Shown: positions 41,205-50,084 of the stretch, piece by piece | Layout of the letters: every line of letters begins with the position of its first letter | Position numbering within the stretch: position 1 is the first letter of the stretch | NCBI GenBank assembly: GCA_030706015.1 | Contig: JAUZPI010000021.1 | Location: forward strand, 1-53,427 | Source of the DNA: Bacillota bacterium | Lineage (GTDB): Bacteria > Bacillota > Clostridia > Clostridiales > Clostridiaceae | Length of the DNA: 53,427 bases | Reading direction: 5' to 3' | Made by a program: the position numbers and the translations under genes | The notes under the pieces: generated by a model | What the model was told of the DNA's origin: nothing | Database searches by the model: none | Seen by the model: the letters and a program-made list of their open reading frames with translations, nothing else

Positions 41205-42308
41205 ATGTTTACAAAGTATGATGGAAAGCTAGGTATCAGGGAGTATGGAGCCTTAGTTACTGTAGTTACTGCAATAAAAATATGCGATCAGACTCCTGTT
41301 TTTGTGTTTGAAGTTTCTAAAAATGCAGGGTGGATGCTGCCAGCGGTATCCGTAGCTATAGTTATACCTTCTTATATTATGTTACTCATATTAATAAAAA
41401 GATATAAAAACAAAAATTTGATGGATATTGTTTTTAATCTTCTTGGCAGGTATGCAGGCTTTATTATTGGCATGTTATTTTTCATATCAGCCTTTTCTTT
41501 TACTGTGGTAGCTTCAAGAAGTTATGTGGATATATTATCTGAAATGTTTTTTCCAAGAACTCCATCCATAGTACTGTATGCCGTTTTGATGGTCACAAGT
41601 TTTTTTATTGCAAAGCGTGGAGCTGAGGCTATAGGGAGGGTTTCCTTTCTTACTCAACCCTATGTAAAAGTGATTATAGGGATTATGATAATGCTAGCAT
41701 TGAAGCAGGTGAATTTTGGTTTTTTATACCCCATTGCAGGTGCAGGTGTTAAACAAATTATTTACGGAGGTGTGCAGTACAGCACCTTTTGCCAAGAATT
41801 AATCTTGTTCGCAGTATTTTTCCCTATGGTTCGAGGATATAAGGAATTTAAAATGGGCAGCATTATAGGATTTTCTATGGGAATAGTTGAGCAAATCTTC
41901 TTTTTTATACTTTACGTAGGAATTCTTGACTACCCGCCGCTGATTATCAATAATTTTACATATCAAGCTGTTGCCAGGGTTTTATATTCTGGAAGATTTA
42001 TAAGTAATCTAGAAGGTATCTTTTTACTGGCATGGATTGTAGACTCATCTATTTTTTTTGCAATATACATTTATGTAAGTTCAGCGTATTTTGCATATTC
42101 ATTAAAATTACCTGAATTCAAAGTATTTCTACTACCGTTTGCAGCATTAAGCATTATGCTGGGAATGATACCTGATAATAATTTTGTCAATGCAGTTATA
42201 ATGAGAGATTATATATTAAAAGTAAATTGGATATTCATATTTGGTATGCCGTTAATATTATTAATCATTTCTCAAATAAAGGGAGATTATAAAAATGAAA
42301 ATTCTTAA
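41205..42308 (+). CDS. gerKB: Spore germination receptor subunit B, GerAB/ArcD/ProY-type permease
   Basis: A 367-residue integral membrane protein of the amino-acid/polyamine/organocation fold, about ten TM segments, likely binding the germinant in the spore inner membrane. The N-terminal FTKYDGKLGIREYGALVT is the GerAB start. AYAVLMVTSFFIAKRGAEAIGR-like segments and the central QPYVKVIIGIMIMLAL are typical, and length is normal. GGGAGGAG lies 6 nt before the ATG. It is last in the operon, not second; a truncated copy occupies the second place. Confidence 0.93.
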   Translation: MFTKYDGKLGIREYGALVTVVTAIKICDQTPVFVFEVSKNAGWMLPAVSVAIVIPSYIMLLILIKRYKNKNLMDIVFNLLGRYAGFIIGMLFFISAFSFTVVASRSYVDILSEMFFPRTPSIVLYAVLMVTSFFIAKRGAEAIGRVSFLTQPYVKVIIGIMIMLALKQVNFGFLYPIAGAGVKQIIYGGVQYSTFCQELILFAVFFPMVRGYKEFKMGSIIGFSMGIVEQIFFFILYVGILDYPPLIINNFTYQAVARVLYSGRFISNLEGIFLLAWIVDSSIFFAIYIYVSSAYFAYSLKLPEFKVFLLPFAALSIMLGMIPDNNFVNAVIMRDYILKVNWIFIFGMPLILLIISQIKGDYKNENS

Positions 42309-42380
42309 GCATTCTAGTAGAAAATCTGGGGTGCTTTTATTATAATTAATATTCTGAAGATGATTAAACAGCATTATAAA

Positions 42381-42389
42381 TGTTATAAT
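42381..42389 (+). promoter_or_regulatory. Extended -10 promoter of pcrA
   Basis: TGTTATAAT (42381-42389) is a TG-extended perfect -10 element about 36 nt before the pcrA start; the -35 is weak, as is usual for extended -10 promoters. Confidence 0.55.
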
Positions 42390-42424
42390 TATAGTATGGT
42401 TAAAATTAAGGAGTGTATAATAAT

Positions 42425-44716
42425 ATGGATTTAAAGAAACTTCTAAACAAAGAGCAGTATGTAGCAGCAACTACTGTAGAAGGTCCCATTTTAATATTAG
42501 CTGGTGCGGGTTCAGGCAAGACTAGAGTTTTAACTCATAGAATAGCATATATGGTGGAGGATTTAAAAATATGGCCTTCCCAAATACTTGCCATTACCTT
42601 TACAAATAAGGCAGCAGCAGAGATGAAGGAAAGGGTTAAAGCTTTAGTTGGAGAAGTAGTTGAAAGTATGTGGGTTTCCACTTTTCACTCCAGCTGTGTT
42701 AGGATTTTACGAAGGGAAATAGATAAATTAGGGTACAATAAGAATTTTACAATATATGATTCTTATGACCAAAAGACACTTATAAAACAATGTATGGCCG
42801 AAGTACAAATTAATGATAAAGATATTACTGAACAAGAGGTTATAAGTAAAATTGGCGCTCAAAAGGACAATTTAATATCTGCAGAAAAGTTTAAAAGAGA
42901 AAATGAAAGAAATTATAAATTAAATAAGATTGCGGATGTGTATTTATTATATCAAAAAAAACTGAAGGCTAATAATGCTCTAGATTTTGATGATTTAATA
43001 TATTTAACAGTAGAGTTATTTAAAAAGCATCCTGATGTGTTAGAATTTTACCAAAGAAAATTTAAATATATTATGATAGATGAATATCAAGATACCAATA
43101 AAGCGCAATATGAGATGGCAAAGCTATTAGCTTCAGCTCACAAAAACATATGCGTAGTTGGAGACGATGATCAAAGTATATATGGCTGGAGAGGGGCAGA
43201 TATTAAAAATATACTTGATTTTGAGAAGGATTATTCTAATGCAAAGGTAATAAAACTAGAGGAAAACTATAGGTCAAAGGCTAATATACTCAATGCAGCA
43301 AATGGTGTTATTGCAAATAATCCTCATATACATTCAAAGATACTTAGAACTTCTAACGAAGCTGGAGAAAAAATAAAATTATATAGAGCATATTCAGATT
43401 TGGAAGAAGTTGAGTTTATAGCAAATGAAATAAAAAGGGCTATAGACAGTGGGAAAATAAAATTTAAAGAAGTAGCTATTTTATATAGAACAAATGCTCA
43501 ATCACGTTTATTTGAAGATGCCTTCATAAAAAGAAGTATTCCTTACAGAATAATTGGAGGCTTGAAATTCTATGACAGAAAAGAAATAAAGGATATTATG
43601 GCTTATTTAAAGCTTATAAACAATCCTTTAGATGACGTGAGTCTAAGAAGAATTATTAATGTTCCGAAAAGAAACATAGGTGATGCTACTGTAGCTAAAA
43701 TTCAAGCTTTTGCAGACGAGATTGAAGAATGCTTATACAGTGCATTATTAGACAGTGATAATATTACAACACTATCTGCAAGAAATTTATCATCCATAAA
43801 TAAATTCGTAAGCATAGTAAATGGATTTATTAGAATAAAGGATGAAATCAAGGTTTCTGACTTGATAAAGGAAGTAATGAATCAAACGGGTTACTTAGAA
43901 GAATTAAAGAAATCTAATGAGTTAGAAGATCAAACCAGAATCGAAAATCTTCAAGAATTAGTTTCTGCTGCCGTTAGTTTTGAAGAGAGTGCAGAGGATA
44001 AATCTTTATCAGCTTTTCTTGAAAGTACAACATTGGTAGCAGATGTGGACAATTATGATGAAGATGCAGATAGTGTAGTTATGATGACTGTACATAGTGC
44101 TAAGGGTTTGGAATTTCCTTTAGTATTTATGGTAGGAATGGAAAATGGTATTTTCCCAGGTATGGCATCATTAAATGACAACAAGGAAATGGAGGAGTCC
44201 AGAAGACTTGCTTATGTAGGAATAACCAGGGCTAAAGAAACATTGTATATGACCTCAGCACAAGTAAGAAAGGTTTTTGGCAGAACAGTAGCTTATGCAG
44301 AATCTGATTTCATAGCTGAAATACCTAAGGAATTAAAAGAATATGTAACTGGGGAAAAAAATGGACGTGCTTTTTCTTCTAATAAATCCTTTGGAACACA
44401 AAATGATAAAGGCAGTGTAGTTTTTGGAAGTACAAATGATTTTTCTCCAAGAAAGTCAGATTCTAATCCTTTTACCCTAAGTGCGTCTAAACAAAACTCT
44501 GAATTACTAAGAAATACTTCAGTACCAAAGAGCAGTCCTAAAACCTTAGCTGAGAATGAAGCTGTAATGGGCAGAAAGGTACGACATATTAAGTTCGGAG
44601 TGGGAACAATAGTTGCTGTTATGAAAAAAGAAGGTGTAGTTAATCTTACTATTGCTTTTGATAACATGGGAATAAAGAATTTAAGGCTTGATATGGCTCC
44701 ACTTGAGCTGATGTAA
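42425..44716 (+). CDS. pcrA: ATP-dependent DNA helicase PcrA (UvrD/Rep family)
   Basis: A 763-residue superfamily 1A 3'-5' helicase for repair and rolling-circle replication. The ATG at 42425 follows AAGGAG; the in-frame GTG at 42413 overlaps that site. Motifs in order: Q-motif LNKEQYVAA, Walker A AGAGSGKT, Ia TFTNKAAAEMKERV, II DEYQDTN, III GDDDQSIYGWRGA, IV LEENYRS, V VMMTVHSAKGLEFP, VI AYVGITRAKE. The C-terminal tail ends with a Tudor-like VRHIKFGVGTIVAVMKKEG segment that binds RNA polymerase in B. subtilis PcrA. It precedes ligA by 33 nt, a common clostridial pair. Confidence 0.96.
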   Translation: MDLKKLLNKEQYVAATTVEGPILILAGAGSGKTRVLTHRIAYMVEDLKIWPSQILAITFTNKAAAEMKERVKALVGEVVESMWVSTFHSSCVRILRREIDKLGYNKNFTIYDSYDQKTLIKQCMAEVQINDKDITEQEVISKIGAQKDNLISAEKFKRENERNYKLNKIADVYLLYQKKLKANNALDFDDLIYLTVELFKKHPDVLEFYQRKFKYIMIDEYQDTNKAQYEMAKLLASAHKNICVVGDDDQSIYGWRGADIKNILDFEKDYSNAKVIKLEENYRSKANILNAANGVIANNPHIHSKILRTSNEAGEKIKLYRAYSDLEEVEFIANEIKRAIDSGKIKFKEVAILYRTNAQSRLFEDAFIKRSIPYRIIGGLKFYDRKEIKDIMAYLKLINNPLDDVSLRRIINVPKRNIGDATVAKIQAFADEIEECLYSALLDSDNITTLSARNLSSINKFVSIVNGFIRIKDEIKVSDLIKEVMNQTGYLEELKKSNELEDQTRIENLQELVSAAVSFEESAEDKSLSAFLESTTLVADVDNYDEDADSVVMMTVHSAKGLEFPLVFMVGMENGIFPGMASLNDNKEMEESRRLAYVGITRAKETLYMTSAQVRKVFGRTVAYAESDFIAEIPKELKEYVTGEKNGRAFSSNKSFGTQNDKGSVVFGSTNDFSPRKSDSNPFTLSASKQNSELLRNTSVPKSSPKTLAENEAVMGRKVRHIKFGVGTIVAVMKKEGVVNLTIAFDNMGIKNLRLDMAPLELM

Positions 44717-44749
44717 AAAGAAGTATATTTATGAATGGAGTAATAGGGT

Positions 44750-46756
44750 ATGAATAATAAAGAAAAGTTTAAACGTATGGAAGAGCTTATAGTTGAATTA
44801 AATAAATTGGCGTATGAATATTATGTACTAGATAATCCTTCAGTTTCTGATAAGGAATACGACAAAAAATATGATGAATTAACTAGTCTGGAAAAAGAAA
44901 CAGGCGTAGTATATCCATATTCTCCAACTCAAAGAGTTGGAGATGTGGTACTTCCTGAATTTCAAAAATACACTCATAAAGCAAGACTTTGGAGTTTAGA
45001 TAAAGCTCAAACTATAGAGGAAGTGCTGGAATGGCATAATAGAAATAAAAGACTAGTGGAGTAACATAATAAAACTCATGGGGATAAATTACCTCCAGTC
45101 AAATATATAATTACAAAAAAATTCGATGGTCTTACAGTTAACTGTACCTACGACGAAAATGGAATTTTAATAAAATCAGCAACTAGGGGTACTGGTGTTA
45201 TTGGGGAGGATATAACTCACCAAACAAAAACAATTAAATCCATACCATTAAGGATTAAGAACTATGCAACAATAGAGATTCATGGAGAAGCTATCATGAC
45301 TAAGGGTGCATTTGAAGCGTATAATAAGTCTGCTCAGGTGCCTCTAAAGAACCTTAGAAATGGAGCTGCTGGTGCATTAAGGAATTTAAACGTAAAAGAA
45401 ACAGCTAAAAGAAATTTATCAGCTTTTTTTTATGATGTAAGTTATAACGAGGGGACTCCCTTCGAAAACTATATGGGAATGCTAAATTTTATTAAAGAAA
45501 TGGGATTTCCTATAGATAATTATATTAGAGAAGTTAACTCAATTGATGAAATAAAAAAAGAAATAGAGTACATAGGAAGTATAAGAGATGATTTGGATTA
45601 TGATATAGACGGTATAGTAATCGCCATAGATGATATGAAAACAAGGGAGTATCTTGGGTACACTGTAAAATTCCCTAAATGGGCTATTGCGTTTAAATTT
45701 GAGGCTGAGGAAGCAACCACAAAGCTTTTAGATGTAGAATGGAATGTAGGAAGAAGCGGAAGAGTTTCACCGACAGCTATCCTTGAACCAGTTGAATTAG
45801 CAGGGGTCACAGTTAAAAGAGCAACCCTAAATAACATGGATGATATTAAGAGAAAAGGTGTAAAGATTGGCTGTCAGGTATTTGTACGCAGATCTAATGA
45901 TGTTATACCAGAAATAATGGGCGTTTCTGAGGAAGAAGGTATTGAAGGAACAGAAATTCAGCCGCCAGAACTATGTCCATACTGTGGGAGCGAAATTGTT
46001 CAAGACGGAGTACATTATTTTTGCGAAAACTCTCTTTCTTGTAAGCCACAAATGGTTAAAAGTATTGTTCACTTTGGCTGCAGGGAGGCCATGAACATTG
46101 AGGGATTTAGTGAAAAAACTGCCGAACAGCTTTTCGAGAAGCTAGACATTAAGTCAATTTCCGATTTATACAGATTAACAAAGGAACAGCTGTTGAGCCT
46201 TGATAAATTCGGTGACAAAAAGGCACAGAACTTATTGGATTCTATAGAAAAAAGTAAGAATTGTGAACTATCAGCCTTTATATATGCTCTTAGCATTCCG
46301 AATGTTGGAGTGAAGACAGCTAAAGACCTAGAAAAAAGATTTAAAACTTTACAGAACATTCAAAATGCAAGCTTTGAGGAATTGATTTCAATACAGGACA
46401 TTGGAGATATAGTTGCTAGAAGTGTTCTAGAATTTTTTAAGCAGGAAAAGATAATAAACAGTATACAGGAATTATTGCAACTGGGTGTAACACCAGTCTA
46501 TGAGGAAAATATAGTGATTGAAAATCCTTTTATGGGCAAAACTATAGTAGCTACAGGAACGCTTGAAAACTATAGCAGAACGGAGATTAAGGAAAAATTG
46601 GAGTCCTTAGGGGCAAAAGTATCAGGAAGTGTAAGCAAGAAAACCGACTATGTTCTCGTTGGCAGTGATGCGGGATCAAAATATGATAAGGCGGTTCAAC
46701 TAGGTGTTCCGGTTATAACTGAAGAGGAATTCCAAAATATGTTGAAGAATATTTAG
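44750..46756 (+). pseudogene. ligA: NAD+-dependent DNA ligase LigA, interrupted by an in-frame TAA
   Basis: One continuous frame of 668 codons encodes a full-length bacterial DNA ligase except that codon 105 (45062-45064) is TAA. Domain Ia (1-104) has EYYVLDNPSVSDKEYD and YSPTQRVGDVV. After the stop come the adenylation domain with catalytic Lys124 in KKFDG, GEAIMTKGAFEAYN and FPKWAIAFKFEAEE, an OB fold, a Cys4 zinc finger (CPYC...FCENSLSC), HhH motifs and a C-terminal BRCT. The first in-frame ATG after the stop is codon 183, beyond the lysine, so neither fragment could ligate alone. GAA or CAA to TAA by one base change explains it. Possible explanations: sequence error, true decay with another ligase elsewhere, or readthrough. 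Confidence 0.9.
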
Positions 46757-46921
46757 CATATTAACAAGAAATGGTTATGTGGCAATTTATTTTCTAAGCT
46801 AGTATTATAGAATATGATTGAATAAAGGAGTAAATTTTAAAAAAAGTTTACAGTTAAAGTATTTACAGGTTAATAAAAAAGGTTTACTATTATGACTAGG
46901 TCATCGTAGGGGGAAAATAAA

Positions 46922-47191
46922 ATGAAAAAATGTATTAACATATTAGGGTGGGTTTTAGTTTTTTTAACATTGCTCAGCTTAATATGTACTATGTTTACCA
47001 CTTATCATATTGTATATATTGTATACTGCGGAGATTATAAAACATTTCAGTTACTCTTTGTTATTACAATGCTAGTATGGGCAATTAAAATGTTTGATAA
47101 GAACGAATTAAAACAAAGTATATTATATACATTAGGTTGTTCGCTTATAGCTGTAGGTACTATTTTCTTTATGTTTAAAGATGTGTTTTAA
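46922..47191 (+). CDS. Small hypothetical membrane protein
   Basis: An 89-residue protein with three hydrophobic segments (ILGWVLVFLTLLSLICTMF, FQLLFVITMLVWAI and YTLGCSLIAVGTIFFMF) separated by short polar turns. No family is recognised. GGGGG precedes the ATG by 9 nt and a strong terminator follows, so it is probably expressed as a single gene. No neighbour suggests a role. Confidence 0.6.
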   Translation: MKKCINILGWVLVFLTLLSLICTMFTTYHIVYIVYCGDYKTFQLLFVITMLVWAIKMFDKNELKQSILYTLGCSLIAVGTIFFMFKDVF

Positions 47192-47198
47192 TTAAAAT

Positions 47199-47250
47199 AA
47201 TCCTATATAAATAGTTGTATATCAGCATTTATATAGGATTTTTATTTTTT
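47199..47250. terminator. Intrinsic terminator between convergent small genes
   Basis: A perfect 14-bp stem, AATCCTATATAAAT (47199-47212) with ATTTATATAGGATT (47227-47240), is followed by TTTATTTTTTT on the plus strand and a weaker T-rich tail on the minus strand. Confidence 0.88.
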
Positions 47251-47301
47251 TCATTATTAATTTTGTAGCACCGAGCTGTTAATGTGTCCCAGAGCCTTTT
47301 A

Positions 47302-47625
47302 TTAATTTTTTTCATCAATTATATTAAGTATAGAATTATTATCATCATCAGCAGTTGAAATTTCATTAGAAATGCGATTGGGATCATCCTCCAAGAAAGT
47401 AACTAATGTGGAATCACTATTAATGTTTTCTTCCTTTAAATTTGTATCTATGGAACCATCAACTGATGAAGAAAGTGTAGCGATATTTTTAATTAACTTT
47501 TCCATAAGACGGTTTTTATACTTTATTTCACCGTATATTTGAGTTATGGTTATAAATCCCCATATGCCAATAAATACAAATGTAACCATTGAGATAATTC
47601 CAATTATCTGTACCGCTAGTAACAT
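47302..47625 (-). CDS. Small single-pass membrane protein with acidic tail
   Basis: A 107-residue protein. ATG 47625 is chosen because AAGGAGG lies 8 nt before it; the in-frame ATG at 47661 would place that site inside the gene. One N-terminal TM helix (IIGIISMVTFVFIGIWGFITI), a short basic helix (YKNRLMEKLIKNIATLSS), then a disordered acidic tail rich in Asp, Glu and Asn. It could be a small scaffold or holin-like accessory; no family is recognised. Confidence 0.6.
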   Translation of the reverse strand: MLLAVQIIGIISMVTFVFIGIWGFITITQIYGEIKYKNRLMEKLIKNIATLSSSVDGSIDTNLKEENINSDSTLVTFLEDDPNRISNEISTADDDNNSILNIIDEKN

Positions 47626-47778
47626 TTCATGAACCTCCTTAGAAAATTTAACTAAAGTCATTATATCACAAAAAACTCAAGTTTATTTATTATGCTCTAA
47701 CTAAAATACATAAATAATAGGGTAGATAATAAACATATTAATATATTCCTTTTAATCCTGGGATAGGAGGCGTTTTTT

Positions 47779-48255
47779 TTGTATACAATAATTGATTTAG
47801 TTTATTTAAAGCTTAGGAGAAAAGAAGTGGCGAAGGCTCAAAAAAAACTAAATAAAATCACTATAAGCACTATATTTAAATGTATTGCTAAAAATTGCTG
47901 GGAAAATAATATCAATTATGAGGTATTATTTAGAAGCTCAAATATATTAGTTATCAAAATAATTGGAACAAGAGAAGATATAATTATAAAATATCACAGA
48001 ACAGATATGGTGTCTCAAAATGATTTTATAGGTTTAATGCAGTATATGGAAGAAAATTTCGTGGATAAAGGAGTTTATATTACAACAGGGATATTTGATA
48101 GAGTAGTATTTAGGAGGAAAGATAAAGCAAACTTAAAAAAAATAAAGTTGGAAAATGGAATTCAATTTTTGAAAAGGCATTTAGGATTATTGTTAAAGGC
48201 AGAAGCCATATTTAATCATAAAAAATTTAGTTTTCACGAATATATTCCTCAATAA
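47779..48255 (+). CDS. Hypothetical protein with Mrr/restriction-endonuclease-like fold
   Basis: A 158-residue protein starting at TTG 47779, 8 nt after AGGAGG. Residues about 60-115 read like an Mrr-type PD-(D/E)xK core: a strand pair EDIIIKYHRTDMVS, then helix DFIGLMQYMEENFVDKG and strand VYITTGIFDRVVFRR, the last resembling the KG-(I/V)-(F/L)-ITTG signature. The catalytic (E/Q)xK position appears to be IKYHR, so nuclease activity is doubtful. The N-terminus has a short hydrophobic start then a basic helix. It could be a DNA-binding or inactive nuclease-fold protein; the family assignment is tentative. Confidence 0.5.
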   Translation: MYTIIDLVYLKLRRKEVAKAQKKLNKITISTIFKCIAKNCWENNINYEVLFRSSNILVIKIIGTREDIIIKYHRTDMVSQNDFIGLMQYMEENFVDKGVYITTGIFDRVVFRRKDKANLKKIKLENGIQFLKRHLGLLLKAEAIFNHKKFSFHEYIPQ

Positions 48256-48272
48256 GTTTCAAATATGATAAA

Positions 48273-48311
48273 TAAACACAGCGTAATCTAATTTACTGTG
48301 TTTATTTTTTT
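48273..48311 (+). terminator. Intrinsic terminator after the Mrr-like gene
   Basis: A 9-bp stem, TAAACACAG (48273-48281) with CTGTGTTTA (48296-48304), is followed by seven T residues. Confidence 0.85.
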
Positions 48312-48362
48312 GTACAATGCTAATAATAAAAATAAGAAAAAAATTCGAAATAAGGGATAATA

Positions 48363-50009
48363 ATGAGTGCAATAAAAAAAATAATATGTTTTTTTCTTAT
48401 TGTAATAATACTACCGCTGCAGGGGTGTATTGAGAAAAAACAGAAAGTTAGTTTAGAAAGAGATTATACAGTATACAGCATAGAAAAGCTTCCAAGTGAT
48501 TTAGATTTAATAGGTGGTGATAATAACGAAGGAGAGGAGTTGTTATATTCACTTTTTGAAGGATTAGTAAAGATAGATAATGAAACAAAGGATAATAAGG
48601 CAGGTAAAATCAAAATAGCACCTGGTATAGCAGAAAAGTGGGAGATTAGTAAAGATGGATGTCATTACAATTTTAAAATTAGGAACGATGCTGCTTGGAG
48701 TGATGGAACCCCAATAACTGCAAATGATTTCGTTGGTTTTTTTTCAGCAATATTATCTCCTCATTACAATAACAAATATGCTGAGGAGTTATATTGTATT
48801 GTCGGAGCTAAAGATTTCAACCAGGGAAAAACAGGGGATTTTAGCAAAGTAGCAATTAGTGCCTCTGAGGATGGAAGAACTCTTTCAATTGGGTTGTATA
48901 ATAAAGATGCTTCATTAATAGATATTTTAAGTGAGCCTCAATACTGTCTAAGGCAATTCGATGAAAATCTGATAAAATGGAAAAGCAGCTACAATAAAAT
49001 TAAATATTCTGGGGCATATACTATCAATAATGTAGCAGATAATAAAAACGTAATGCTGGTAAAAAACGGCATGTATTGGGATAAGGGGAATATTAGAAGC
49101 TCTAAGATATGTATAACCACCAATGACAATAATGCAGCAATGGCAGCCTTTGAACCATTGAATAGTGTAGATGTATTTTCTAATCCTCCTGCCAGTGAAT
49201 ATGAAAATCTACTAAATAATAAGCAGGTTGCTATCACAAAATTAAGTATTGGAGCAGCTTTAAAATTCAATTTAAAAAACAGTAGCGCTGGCAGCAATAA
49301 GAATTTCAGAAAGGCTATAAATGAATCTATTAACAGGAAAGATCTTTGCAGTAAAATGGGAGATGATTTTGTAAGGGCAGCATTATCATATATACCAGAT
49401 ACAACTAATGGTGCTCCTGAAAGTGGTAATTTATTACGAGTAAATGAAAATAGAACTCAGGCTTTAGAATATTTAAAACAATCCAATCTTCCTGTGAACC
49501 AAGCCATTACAATAGTTTATCTTGATACAACAGAAAATAATAAAATAAGCAGCTATATTATAGATAATATTAGGCAGGTTATTGACAACTCATCATATAG
49601 TGAGATGGTAATAAGAAAGAAGCCTTGTGATGAGGAACAGTTAAGGAAGCTTATTAACAATGATGAATATGATATACTACTTACTGATTATAAGGGCGAT
49701 TACGATAGTCCTGAGGCGTTTTTAACACAATGGGAGACTAATTCACAATACAATGTTACAGGCTATGATAATTATATATACAATGGATTAATGGATACTA
49801 TGAGAATTGGTGGGGAACCCAATAAGAGGGTTGTATATGGAAAAGCTCAAACAATTTTACTCGATGATATGGTCATTATACCACTTTTCTTTAAAAATCT
49901 AATAACATGCAAGAAAAATTATATACATGATTTAAGTGTGGATAAAAATGGAAATGTCATAATTAACAGTATTTATCCCGATGAAGAAAAAATTGTTCAG
50001 ATAAACTAA
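48363..50009 (+). CDS. Family 5 (oligopeptide-type) substrate-binding lipoprotein
   Basis: A 548-residue ABC-type binding protein tethered outside the cell. It has a signal with lipobox PLQGC (Cys at about residue 22). SBP_bac_5 features follow: LYSLFEGLVKID, APGIAEKWEISKDGCHYNFKIRNDAAWSDGTPITANDFVGFFSAIL near 85-140, GAYTINNVADNKNVMLVKNGMYWD, and a C-terminal KAQTILLDDMVIIPLFF. It is about the length of OppA. No permease or ATPase genes accompany it, so it is an orphan binding protein serving a transporter elsewhere or acting as a sensor. Peptide is the likely ligand class. Confidence 0.9.
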   Translation: MSAIKKIICFFLIVIILPLQGCIEKKQKVSLERDYTVYSIEKLPSDLDLIGGDNNEGEELLYSLFEGLVKIDNETKDNKAGKIKIAPGIAEKWEISKDGCHYNFKIRNDAAWSDGTPITANDFVGFFSAILSPHYNNKYAEELYCIVGAKDFNQGKTGDFSKVAISASEDGRTLSIGLYNKDASLIDILSEPQYCLRQFDENLIKWKSSYNKIKYSGAYTINNVADNKNVMLVKNGMYWDKGNIRSSKICITTNDNNAAMAAFEPLNSVDVFSNPPASEYENLLNNKQVAITKLSIGAALKFNLKNSSAGSNKNFRKAINESINRKDLCSKMGDDFVRAALSYIPDTTNGAPESGNLLRVNENRTQALEYLKQSNLPVNQAITIVYLDTTENNKISSYIIDNIRQVIDNSSYSEMVIRKKPCDEEQLRKLINNDEYDILLTDYKGDYDSPEAFLTQWETNSQYNVTGYDNYIYNGLMDTMRIGGEPNKRVVYGKAQTILLDDMVIIPLFFKNLITCKKNYIHDLSVDKNGNVIINSIYPDEEKIVQIN

Positions 50010-50044
50010 GCTCTATGCCGTATTGTATAAACAGCATAGAGCTT
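50008..50044 (+). terminator. Hairpin after the binding-protein gene, weak terminator
   Basis: A perfect 11-bp stem, AAGCTCTATGC (50008-50018) with GCATAGAGCTT (50034-50044), begins inside the stop codon; the following GATTGTTATATTG is a poor U-tract. Confidence 0.5.
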
Positions 50045-50084
50045 GATTGTTATATTGAAAAAAAGAATACTATAATCTTTTTTA

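Noticed and set aside
44750..45064. Separate 104-residue protein of LigA domain Ia
   Set aside because: It would be an isolated NMN-binding domain with no function by itself; the frame continues unchanged after the stop, so one interrupted gene is the better reading.
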